Positions 24,501 through 35,605 of a stretch of 64,000 nt of DNA are shown piece after piece. The DNA is from Botrytis cinerea B05.10 (Eukaryota > Ascomycota > Leotiomycetes > Helotiales > Sclerotiniaceae). The stretch's first letter is position 1, and every line of letters begins with the position of its first letter. The translations under genes were made by a program, and so were the position numbers. The notes under the pieces are model-generated. The model saw only the letters and a list, made by a program, of their open reading frames with translations, was not told where the DNA came from and searched no databases. The DNA is taken from positions 1,612,001-1,676,000 of the forward strand of contig NC_037319.1 of the NCBI RefSeq assembly GCF_000143535.2, in the 5' to 3' direction.

Positions 24501-25198
24501 CTCGCCAACTAGTAATTCTAGCTCGATGCTACCAAAATTGAAGCTCCATACTTAACATACTCTACCCTGTGCCGGTCTATGGGTATCCTTTTTAGATGTA
24601 TCAATTCGATTTCTATGTCGAATACTCTCCGCCGCCATCTTATTAAATTTCTACTCTATTTGAGGCAATTTCCGAATTGGAGGTTTCATCACTTGGCCTT
24701 TCCCCATTTGGGTTTTTTGACTTTTTATCCCATACCATCCATACACAACTTCTCTTTCGACAAACTTTGGCTATGATACAATATTTCAATCTCTCCTCCA
24801 TCAATTCTTTTCATCAACAACAAATTCCTGTTTCTCATCTCCGCAACCCCCTTCATCGTTAACCACGGACAGACCTCTTGATCTCGCCAGCTCCTGTCAC
24901 CGCGGCCCCACAGTTCAAAAACTCGCCTCGACATCCGTCGAAGGAGAGAAAGTTTGGTTCTCAAAACGCCATATTAAACATCAAAGAACCCGGACAGGAC
25001 GAACGCCTAGATTCCAGGCCCAGAGAGACACTTCGGACGTATTGTAGTATCAGAGAAACCTTCAGAATCCGGCTTCTTCACGATTCTTCCGCAAGTCCAA
25101 AGATCCCAAACGATGCACCGCTCAAGAAGCCGTTGAAGTTCCTACAAAACTCTAATTTATCTAACTCGCTTTGTTTCTTCTCCAACACTTCCGAAATC

Positions 25199-27232
25199 AT
25201 GGACACTACTCTAATTACTTTCATGTTGTAAGTAAAGTCGTTTTTGTTTCCTCTTTGAGCTCAAACTTCAGCATTATATCACGTGTTTTGCATGCGCATT
25301 GATCATCCCTTGATACATCATTGGGGCGAGGGAAAGTTTGTTTCCTGAAAGCCATCCACTGCCTTGGGTCCATGCATTACTTGGAATAGATTTGGTAAAG
25401 TTTGCCGGTCAGGTCTGGGCTTCATGTCCACTGGAACTCGCGGAGAATATAGCCGGTTTCAATCTAAGGCACGTTGCACATCCTTCTCTCGCGAGCGTAG
25501 AAGACCTTTCTATTGTAGAACCTTCTATCACTACATGGACTTTCGTCACAACTTGGCATGACGTTTGTTGTGCAGATGCTTTGGCATTGCTAGTGACATT
25601 AGTTGTCTTCGAAACTTTGGCATGCGAGACGCAGCTCTAGTCGAACTTTGCTGCTCTTGCTTTGCCAAGACATGAGATGGATATCTCTGGTAGACCGTGT
25701 CCGAATATGAACATAAGAGGCCATTCTGCTGCACCCATGGACAGAACATATCTTTTTTTTTCATAATAACTAAGTCTTAACAACTAATTTGACGCTCTAT
25801 TTAGTCAAGCAACACCTAGAACACAATCAGTCCACCTCATCGGATCTTGGGATAATTTCACCAAACGATATCCAATGGAGCGAGATTCGAGACGCTCTCG
25901 TGAACAATGGCGAGGTTGTCACACATTTGACGATATCATCTGTGATGGCCACGGAAATGGTTCCTTGAAAAGGACTGGTGGTTTGAAAATGGCATCAACA
26001 TACTATTACTATGTATGTTAATAACCCAAACACTGAAAGAAAAATACTTACAATTTTAGTATGAGCTTGATGACGGCATCGAAGTCCATGACACAGCTAT
26101 ACCCTCCACTACTACCTGTCCTTATATGCCAGGTCAACCAGTTAATATCCTCTGGGTACCAGTCGAAGTCTCACCACCACGACTTCGAAGTGGTTCCATG
26201 GATTCTATAAATATTACAGAAGTCAAAACAATGAATCCTGCCGATAAATTTATGACTCCCCGTGCTCCTCCATCGAAGCCAAATGCTGCACGATCAGCCT
26301 CATTATCGTCTTCAGGCGCAGAGGTCACGGAAAAGCTATGTTCTTGGGCAAAAGATGGAAAGCTTGGATGGGCAACAAAACTCTTTTCGGGCCGTCGATC
26401 ACAATCTTCATCGCCTGCTCCACCACTTTCTTCAAGGCGATCATCTGAGCCCGATATCAATCAAGCTACTACACGAAGTAGTTCTTCATCAAACTCAAAC
26501 ACTATTCATCAATCTAGCCCGACTCGATTCGAACCAATTTCAAGAACACCGTCTTTTACTAGAGCGCACGATTCTGTGCACAACAGTCTTATGTCTCTTG
26601 GTATACCTGAGGAAATTTCAGAAGACTGCGAAGATGATGACAACTTTGCCACACAATTTAAAGAACTTGTCTATGACGACAACGACAGTATCACCAGATT
26701 ATCCCCAGCGCCATCTCGCCGACAACCATCACCAACTTTTAATCCTCACAAGCCACTGCCACGACTTCCAAATGATGCGTTTACATCTCCTATTTCATTA
26801 CCTCTTCCTCCAAACCTTACTCTGAATCTACCAATGTCCCACTTCTCTGTTTCCACCGCATCAACGGCTCTTACTTCACCAACGGACTCTCATTTCGGCT
26901 TCAGCGATACATCATCAATGTTCGATTCATATGATGAAAGCGATTTGAATGAAGAAACGGGCGATACTTTCACATATAATCCAATGATTTCAGAGGTGGA
27001 AAAGAGGAAATTTATAGGGTATAGCTTACCAGATGAAGATATTGCTTCGGAACAGACTATTCGCAAGACTTCAAATTCAATATCGAAAACAAATACTAAT
27101 GATTCTTATCCTCGCGATTCGGGCTTCGCGAACGGAATCCAAGAAAGCAGCGCGAAAACAGGAGGAGGAAGTGCGTTGGCAGATTTCTTGGAGGATATGG
27201 GCTATCTGGGCGAAACTATCCGTGATAAATGA
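25199..27232 (+). CDS. CBM48 / AMPK-glycogen-binding-like domain protein
   Basis: Model: 25199-25227, 25805-26012, 26060-27232; 469 aa; introns 578 and 47 nt. Residues ~10-110 form an E-set domain like CBM48 of glycogen-active enzymes and AMPK beta: SVHLIGSWDNF, RYPMERD, WRGCHTFDDIICDG, then YYYYELDDGIEVHD and PVNILWVPVE. The remaining ~350 residues are Ser/Thr/Pro-rich and probably disordered, with acidic patches (EDCEDDDNF) and a C-terminal helix-like segment, ALADFLEDMGYLGETIRD. No catalytic domain is attached, so a scaffold or carbohydrate-sensing role is only inference. The first exon (9 codons, MDTTLITFM) was found by phase matching and the family's typical xTxITFxW/F opening; its 578-nt intron is long for this genome and is the weakest part. 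Confidence 0.75.
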
Positions 27233-28093
27233 AGGGTGTGATAAAAAGACGGAAGATCAAGTATTGGAGAGAATGTGTATGAATATTAGGTTGTATATAT
27301 ATGATGATCGGGACGACCGGATGATATTCTGGCATTTTGGGCGGTGCTACATTTTGCAGTTTAGCGGGGAGTTTTTGGGAATGGCCTGGGTATATACATA
27401 AGATATGGACATGTATACAGGAAGGACGTGGGGGAGGATGAAAGGAATGGAAAATATTGCAAAGCTGGTCTTGCATGCATGTATCAAAAGATGGATGGAA
27501 ATGGGCCCAAGAAGTGAATGAGGGGGATAATAGATGAGATAGATTAGTAGGGTGGTTATACTCGAGTATATATCAAACTTTAATGAGATACTTATAAAAC
27601 CACACAAGTCATATGAATAAATGACAACTTGCATGAATGAATGACGGAAGGAAACATAACAGATTGCATTTCTAATAAGTGGCAACATAAAAGAGATACA
27701 AACGGAGAATTCAATATCACGTGAACAAATCTCGTACCCCATAGATCTTGGCTTCATCTCGGTCTTTTAACTGGCCGAATTCTGAGACCGGGTATATACG
27801 CGACCAATCACCATTATGACAAGGTTGAAAGCCTTGCATTTGCATTTACATCAAATATCCGTATAAAGTCTGATATGCGGAGATGCGGGGAAATAACGCT
27901 TGTTGGGCTGCACGGGTCAACACACGTAGATGGTACGAGCTGGTGAAGATTGGATGTTTGGTTCAAGATGTTCGATGTTTCTTCTCATTGGGTATTTCTG
28001 TTGTTTTAGCTCGAGCGAAAGGTGTGACCATATATCAAGGTGCCTGCTAGGAGACAGAAGATAAATATCGACAGCAGGAAACATTGAAATGCT
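27233..28093. other. Intergenic, CBM48 gene to transcription factor
   Basis: About 860 bp without a gene. It should hold the 3' UTR of the upstream gene and the promoter and 5' leader of the transcription factor. No clear regulatory motif is seen. Confidence 0.5.
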
Positions 28094-31000
28094 ATGGATT
28101 CTCAGTTGAGGGAAGATGGCCGGGCTACAGAAAATTCTCAAGGGAACGGCAATGGTAACGGATCCTTGGAGGTTGAATATAGTGTGTGATTCATTAAGCG
28201 CTCTACATTTATATATAATGTACGTACGTGAAAGTGTAGAATTGGACTGATGGTACGATAGATGGCAGTGGAGATACGCAACAACAAGAAAACTATGCGA
28301 GAATAGCAAGATTCAGATGCACGAGTTGCGAACAAACATTTGGGAGAATAGAACATCTAACGAGACATGAGAAGAGTCATACAAAGGAGGGATGGCTGAG
28401 ATGTGAAGCTAGGGGGTGTGGGAAAAGTTTTTATCGGATGTGAGTTGAAAAGTTCTGTCCACAGATCATGTATCAATGGATATGACTAAAGATAATTGCT
28501 AATGTTCAAAGTGATGCTTTACGTCGACATGAATTGGTTCACAAGAAAGCAAAACGAAGTTTGCTAGGAAGAGGAGCTAGAGCTTGTTCGGCTTGTGCAC
28601 TAGCAAGAAGAAGATGTAGTGGGGGAAAGCCTTGCGAGGCATGTGTGAAAAGATCACTTGAGTGTACTTTTCCTTCATCGTCTGGTGCTATGGCCAACGA
28701 AAGACGTCGAGGATCCAATGGGTTATACGACAAAGTTTCAAATGAAATGGGCTTGGTTGAAAATGGTCGAACTGGGGAAGGAATCACGAGTCCGCAATCT
28801 CCAGTTTCATGGTCACATGTTGATTCACCGCTCAATCCGCAAATGAATACTAGATCTTCGATTGGTAATTACCGTTCAGAGTTTGGGATGGAGAATCTGG
28901 ATGTTGCTAGTCAACAGATGAATATGCAAATTATGGGTTCTGGTATTCATCAACCATTCGGTCAATTTTCTCCGCCAAACCACCCAACAGGAAATCACAT
29001 GTCCGAAGATGCTCGCGTAAACTCGACTACATCTCGTAACCATCAATCAACTTCGTCTTCGATGCTACCCCTCCACTCAATTATGGACCTTGATGAAGCT
29101 GCCAACTCGTTATTGGTTGGAACGAGTCAGCCTTCACATCAGCTACATATCCAAGATACAGGTCTTTCTGAAGGTTTGCCAGAAAGTGCTGGTTCTTGGA
29201 CCCAATATAATGTATCATCCATCAACTGGCTACCTTACGATTGGGCTCCGGACTATCAACTAGATGATGATACAGTGAGAATGATTGATGATGGGGCAGA
29301 TCTGAATGGCTCATCGCCTATTAATGTCCCAGGAGAATCTATGCGAAGACCTACATATTCAACCAACACGACAATTTTTACACCGTCTCCACAAACCCAA
29401 GCGCAACTGCATATGGATAATTCTCCTAATCCAACAATATCTAGTGAAGGTGCTTCAACAAGTCCTCACTCTTTGACTACACAAAGCACGGGTAGATACT
29501 ATGTTGATGGGCATGGCTCAAGATTACCTCGTATTCGAAAAGCTCCATCCGAGACTGCCAATTCATGTCCATCAATATCTCATGCCTCGGTCGATGGTTT
29601 GAACGGGAGATTTGCTTTCCCAGTCGATGATACCAATGACCATTCCTCGGATTATAGACAGTTACCACATGAAATCTACAGCATTATTCAAGATGCTTTC
29701 GAAAAAACATGCATCGAGAACTCGCCATATTTCACACCATTCCAATATACACGATTCCCATCAGTGCATAAACTGAGCCGCTTTATAGCTCACTATGTCG
29801 ACTCTTTCCACCAAACATTACCATTTACTCACTTGCCATCTTTCAATATTTCAACTTCTCATTGGCTTTTTCTTCTGGCTATGGCGGCCGTAGGAAGTCA
29901 TTATCATGGTAATGGAAATTATGCAAAACCCATGCATGAATTTCTCCGACGCGCAATAATGTCAGTCAGCAATGATGGGGATTCGAGGTGTGCGAAAGTA
30001 ATGATGATACAAATTAAACTTCTAAACTGTGTGGGCATGATGTATTGCGGTAGCGATGAGTTATCACAGGCAGCGAAATCGTATCACAGGGATCTTAATG
30101 ATTTCTGTTGTAGTGAATGGAAAACTTTGAATCAAATACCGAGAACTGCAGTGTCACAGACAAGTTCAAATGATACGGAACAGGCTAATAGAGAATGGAA
30201 AGAATGGTATGATGCGGAAAGTATACGAAGGACAGGTTATTGTATTTGGGTATGTGTTTCTATCTCCATGTTCATATGTCAAATTCTTACGCTCTCCAGC
30301 TCCTAGATAGCATGTGGTACTTCCACTTTCAAGTTCGCCCCAGCTTATCACTAGATGATAGTTCGGTATCCTTACCGTGCCAGGAAGTTTTGTGGGAAGC
30401 AGAATCGGCAATTGAATGGCAACAACTTCTCAGCTGTTCTTCATGTACGTATCCAGCGACCCCCTTCACCCAATCCTACTATTCTCACAATTCACCTGAC
30501 AGCAAGCTCTACCCTCCACAACGCCCTCCAGCGGATGTACACCGAAAAACGGTTACTGTCCTCCACGGGTGAATTCTCCCGCATCCTTCTCATCCATGGT
30601 CTTTTCCGACGTACCTGGGAAGTCTCAAACTACCTCTCACAACCCCTCACCCAATGGACTCCTGCCGCCTCAAAATTACCCTTCCAGCACACCACCTCGA
30701 TTCCCATTTGGCTACCAGGTATCCAAACATATACAAATTGGCGCAATTCCGCATGCGATTGTTTGGATATATTACACTGGCATGCAAATAGTGTCATTGG
30801 AGCTGCAAGTGGCATGGAACATCCCACCGTTCTGCATTTACATTTAGCGAGGGTGGTGCTTCTCACTCCTTTTCTACATATTCTCAAACTGGCAGAATAC
30901 CTCGCCTCTTCACAAACCACTCCAATTTCACATTTGGGCGATCCAGATCAAGAGATCGAGGACGAGATCCTCCAATCACGCAGTTATGTAAAAAGATGGG

Positions 31001-31554
31001 CGACAGAAGATCAGCACAAAGCACGTTTAGCAATCATTCACGCAGGCGCGCTTTTTTGGCACGTGAGAAGATTTAGTATCGATGCATTTTACGAGGCGGA
31101 GGCTGTTTATCTAGCGACGTTGGCGCTTTGGGCTTATGGCCTATTTGCGGAATGTAAAGGCGGTGTTTATCGTAGTGAAAGGAATGGGGAGAGATATAGT
31201 AATACGAGAGATGCGCTGGAAAAAGTAGATGGGGAAAGACGAACGGAAAGAGAAGAAAGGGATGAGGATGAGGAGGAGGAAGAAGAACAGTTTTATAATC
31301 CGTATCCGAGCTCGATGCAACTTGATCGGCCGGCGGACGATGAGCTGGTACAGCTTTTTGTGAAGAGGGGTCAGGGGATGAGGGCGCTGGTTATGGGGGT
31401 GGGGAATTTGTGTGCGGGGGAGGGGAAGGGCGCGAGGAGGATGTTGGGTGAGGGGAGGAGGGTTTTGGATGGGTTGGGCGGGCTGAGGTGGGGGGTGGGG
31501 GGGAGGCTGGGGGAGAGCTTGGGGAGGATGATGGGGGGAGGGGGGGTGGGATAG
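28094..31554 (+). CDS. C2H2-C2H2-Zn2Cys6 transcription factor with fungal-specific domain
   Basis: Model: 28094-28181, 28262-28439, 28512-30249, 30300-30444, 30503-31554; ~1066 aa. Two C2H2 fingers (C49-x2-C-x12-H-x3-H and C77-x4-C-x12-H-x3-H) are followed at once by a binuclear cluster C114-x2-C-x6-C-x5-C-x2-C-x6-C140. A Ser/Asn-rich linker follows, then a fungal-specific transcription factor domain in roughly the second half (YSIIQDAFEKTC, LPFTHLPSF, LLAMAAVGSHYH). Such composite proteins are nuclear DNA-binding regulators; the target is unknown. The first splice donor is ambiguous: GTGTGT at 28182 or GTAACG at 28155 (9 residues shorter), same phase. Exon 3 uses an AAG acceptor. The C-terminus has an acidic E/D run and a Gly/Arg-rich tail, and the TAG stop lies at the start of a GATAG repeat. 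Confidence 0.85.
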
Positions 31555-31640
31555 GATGGGATAGGATAGGATAGGATAGGATAGGATAGGATAGGATAGG
31601 ATAGGATAGGATAGGATAGGATAGGATAGGATAGGATAGG
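31548..31640. repeat. Pentanucleotide (GGATA)n microsatellite
   Basis: About 17-18 nearly perfect GGATA units run on directly from the stop codon of the transcription factor. The stop TAG (31552-31554) is itself part of an imperfect leading unit. Confidence 0.9.
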
Positions 31641-32347
31641 AGGGAAGAGTGGTAATTTGAAGAGGTTTTTGAGAATGGAAATGAGAATAAGAGGGAGTCT
31701 GGGTTAGAAGAAATAGGGAACGGAGAACTCATAGCGTCTCGCGAGCGGATTATAATTTATTTGATCCACTGGAGTGAGATGGATAGATAGGTGGACAGAC
31801 AGATATGAGGGAGGTACCGTTGAATCGATTTGTGATTTGGATGTTTTGAAAGCTGATTACATTGGAGATATTGAAACTTTGGTATGTATGTATATGAGAA
31901 GAGAAGAGAAGAGAAGAGAAGATTACAGGCAATGTTGTATCTAAGTTGTATTGTAGGTCCTGGCTAGTTGATAATAATGTATTTTGTCTGTTTAGAGTGA
32001 GTGAGCGAGTGAGCGAGCGAGCGATGTATGGGAAGAGTTGATCTTTGTGTGATATGATATGATATGATATATGGAGGCTAGCTTTCTCGACAAATGTATT
32101 ACAATGGTAGACTCATGAATTAAGGGCATTCATTCAATCATTCATTCATAAATTCACACACACACACACACACACACCCAGTAATGAAAAAAAAAAAAAA
32201 AGCCAACGCAAAGCCATCCAGCATCCAGCATACAAAATCTAGATACTTTGACCATCTCCACACTATGAAAACCACACACAACCACACATTCAAGAAATCA
32301 TATATTAAATCCAAGAGATAATACCTAGTAGACAATTACAATACCAT
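31641..32347. other. Intergenic between converging genes
   Basis: About 700 bp holding GAGAA repeats (~31900-31920), GAGC/GAGT repeats (~32000-32020), GATAT repeats (~32050-32070), a (CA)n tract (~32155-32178) and an A run (~32186-32200). The flanking genes converge here, so both 3' UTRs lie in it. No gene is seen. Confidence 0.6.
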
Positions 32348-33487
32348 TCAGCCACTACCACCACCATACACAAACTCCTTCTCAGCCGGTCTATGTTTCC
32401 AAAGTTTTCCCATACCAAACCGTCGTTTCGGAGGCTCTGCCCGATACGGCGCTAATGGAAATGCCACCACGGTGGGATAGTATCGAGAATCATTATCATG
32501 TGATGCAACACCAGCACCAGCACCAGCACCGGCGAGTAGTCGCGCCATTTTGGATTCGGGGATTTCGCCGCTATATGGATGGAGGCGATAAGCGATAGTG
32601 TTCTTGGGAAGATGTAGATGGGATATTTGTTTATGAAAAAAAGGAAGGAAAAGGAAAAAGAGTAGAAAATAGCTAGAACCCTACTTACAGTTTTGTGCTA
32701 TCGGAAGCAAACGAGAAGCCTGATTTTCGATTTTCGACTGCGGTTTTGGGTGGCGACTCTTGTTTTTCAAGCAGCGTGATGGGTCGCGACGTTGCTGGCT
32801 TCTCTTTGTGTGTTGATTTCGTCAGAGTTGATTTCTGGGTTCGGGTCTTGGATTTTGGGAGATCGTTTTTGGTGGGTTTGGATCGGATCCAACCATTTTT
32901 TGTGGCTGGTCCCAGAGCGGTCGGTTGGGTGGGTAAGGTTGGAGGAGGATTACGATGTCGTTTTCGACGATGGGGTTTACTTGGGTTTACAGTGTCATGA
33001 GATACGAGTGATGAAGAAGATTTTGATAATCGCTTGGAGAGATTGTCGAGGGTATTGATTGCTTCCGTGCGTGATTTGTTCGAGAGTTTTATGAAGAGTT
33101 CTTGATCGGCAGGCTTGACTTTGCCCCGAGAAAATAATACTACCGCGGAGGTGAAAGCAGTGTTTAGTCGTGACAATATGGTAGATAGTGAAGAGCGGGC
33201 TTTCGCTGGCTTGAAATGAGAATGTGGAGCTTGCAAACATCAGGGCTTTGATTCATACCATCACCGTCAGAGAATTTAGGACCAGACTTGATAGATTCTC
33301 TCGTATATGCCTCTCGAATATCTGATCTGGATTGTTTGAATGACTTGATGAGAAGAGTTTCTTCGCAATTGTCATGATCGGTCTTTCCACTGCTGCTTTT
33401 CTGTCTTTTGCGACGAGCTCTGAGAAGTCTTATGCCACTGGTAAAAGTACCGAGTAAAGTAGATACTAATTCATCTAGTTCGCCCAT
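32348..33487 (-). CDS. Uncharacterised basic protein, 322 aa
   Basis: Model: complement of 32348-32570, 32689-33205, 33259-33487; introns 118 and 53 nt, phases agree. I do not recognise the family. The N-terminus (GELDELVSTLLGTFTSGIRLLRARRKRQK) is a predicted amphipathic helix followed by a basic patch. EAYTRESIKSGPKFSDGD and SSLSTILSRLNTAFTSAVV give helical segments spanning intron 1. The middle is Lys/Ser/Pro-rich (HRRKRHR) and probably disordered. The third exon has AGAGAGAG, then YYPTVVAFPLAPYRAEPPKRRFG. No signal peptide or membrane span is seen; the basic clusters could be nuclear signals (inference). Two in-frame ATGs are possible (33502 or 33487); I chose the inner one because the helix starts there. 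Confidence in a real gene is fair, mainly from phase-consistent splicing. Confidence 0.65.
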
Positions 33488-35605
33488 TGTAAAGTAAGAC
33501 ACAACTTGTGTTGAATGGGGTGGAATTTGGATATATACTATTGAAATTCAAAGATCAGATACACATTAGTGAGAGAGGGAGAGATGTATCAGCATGCTAG
33601 GTATCTCGGATGTTAATTGATTGGGCGACAGTCATGTTCTTGCCGCCCATGATTTCTGCCCCACTTGCCGGCGATATCCAATAGGAGCACCTGATGAAAG
33701 GATGTAATGGAATTTTGGTAAGTTAATATACATGTGACCGTGTGAATGGAGAAACTCTTCGTGTATACATACACAGTTCGAGCTATCATCATCTAGATTG
33801 CGCAAAAGTCCTTGTCATTTTAGCCACTTTGAAAGTTTGGATGGGTGAAACTTGTTCAAGGAACATTGGGTAGGTAGTGCGAGACTATTCAAGGCTAAAG
33901 TAAATATATTGTCCATCGAAAAGTTGGATGCCGGAACCCACTTGGATCCTTGGAGTTTGATATTGTATAAGTGCAGGTATAGAGAAGGAGTCATTTTTAC
34001 CACGTGACAACCAACGTGAAAACATAGTACAATATGAGGTTATTCGGAATTGAAGATTACAACGAGAGCAAATCGATCAAGAGAAGATTGAACACTGCAA
34101 TCCCCTACGATCTGGATTGACAAAAGTAAAAGATGAATGCCTGATCACGTGGGATTGGCAGATGAGATGAAGACCAACTGTCTCAGATTGTACTGGACAT
34201 ATGCCGTCCGAACAACACCCACCCTGACAACGTGGGGGGTACCTTATCAGGATAAATATGTTGCACCTATATATGGCGACCAACATGCCTGCCGATTCCA
34301 AGCAGTGTACCAAGAAACTATCTCATCACAGACTTTTGTCAAGTTACACTCCAATCAAAAGCCACCCAATGCTTTCTGAATTCTTGACCACTATGGTGTG
34401 CGAGGATGGGGTGGATTTGCTATCTCCTTGCGGGAATTATCGGTGCCACTCAAGACAACTTTCGATATCGGAGAGACGGGGGACTGGCTACGAGCCGCAG
34501 ACCCCACGTTTCTCATACTGCGTTGCACAATTCGTGATTCGATTTGCAATATCTTGGAGCATCTGATGATAGGTTCATGGTACAAGGGGAGCTTGGCGGG
34601 TTTTCTGTAATGCCGTATTCACATGCGTATTTGTATTTATATTGGAGTCCTTCAGATCGGTCACAATATGATTGAACATCCGGGAGTTCGGAGTGCGTCA
34701 AGCTCGACCATTTTCGGTCGGTATCGATGCGGTTGCAACGCGGCAGGTTTTGTCGAGCTGTCGCGTAATATGGTTTGATAAGAGGGTCTTTATGACAATA
34801 TGTGTGGTGTAGCTGTTAATCTTATCACCAAGGTATCTGCTTTGTTGTATAGGTGAGGTGAAAGAACACCGCCTAGAGATTGTCAAAAGTCTTGGATTAT
34901 TTCGAGCTCAATGCAGAAAAGACTGTTGCGGTTCGTCCCGCTTCGCCGTTTTGCTTTAGTACAGTATACCCGGGGTGGCAGAGAGAATTCATCTATATGC
35001 TTGCAAAACTTGGTGCAAGCGTGGGGATTTCTCCAGAATCTAGATCAATCCCACAAGTGTCCACCTTCCTGCATAACTATATCTATCTTACGATATGGTT
35101 GTATTCTGTTTTGGACTCTGTTTCTTTTCTGCCGGGAACTTTGATTGAAATGAGGGAGGCAAGGTAGTATCCCGCATGAGTCTTTTAACTAGTCCCGATG
35201 GTTGATTTCGTTTCACCCGCATTGGTCGTACATATCAAATGGCTAGGGGTGCTTATCTTCAGACCCTGTACACCCTTTACTTTTGTAGGCTTGTTCACTG
35301 ATAACCCCATACCAATTAACATCAAATATGAGCCAGAATGTTCCGCACATCATGAAGCACCTTTCACAAATTTCAGACTCTCTGAGTACCACAAAAAGTT
35401 TGATCAGCTCGTGGAAGTCAACGCACCCCAATGACATTTCGGGACGTGTAACAAACAATTAAGACTGATATTTGACGGATGAACGTTGACGGAACTGATG
35501 TTAGCCACTCTGAATCAAATTATCGTTGCAATAAACTTTCTTAGACCCTGATGTCGAGTTTCCTCCTAAAGTATTCTAGTTTTTAAAGCATCAGATGCTA
35601 CGAGC
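33488..35605. other. Gene-free stretch, 2.1 kb
   Basis: It holds the promoters of the two divergent flanking genes. A TGATCACGTGGG segment near 34141 contains a CACGTG E-box. Open frames up to ~100 codons lack known motifs and overlap one another on both strands. No repeat of note is seen. Confidence 0.5.

Larger units (their letters stand above)
13852..25198. other. 11.3-kb stretch with no supported gene
   Basis: I found no spliced or unspliced gene, tRNA or rRNA here on either strand. Open frames are at most ~130 codons, low complexity, and share nothing with known families. Contents from left to right: purine-rich tract 14.6-15.3 kb and scattered G/A repeats to 16.3 kb; AT-rich repeat relic 17.15-17.6 kb; homopolymer T (~17133-17150) and C18 (19790-19807); two copies of CAACCATGGTTA at 20209 and 20264; tandem array 21.25-21.58 kb; CGTATAAT-type repeats ~22760-22830; ATTCCA repeats ~23000-23030; a pyrimidine-rich leader 24.6-25.2 kb before the CBM48 gene. 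Confidence 0.55.

Noticed and set aside
28155..28181. Certainty about the first donor of the transcription factor
   Set aside because: GTGTGT at 28182 and GTAACG at 28155 both keep phase; sequence alone cannot decide, so the longer form is listed with the alternative noted.
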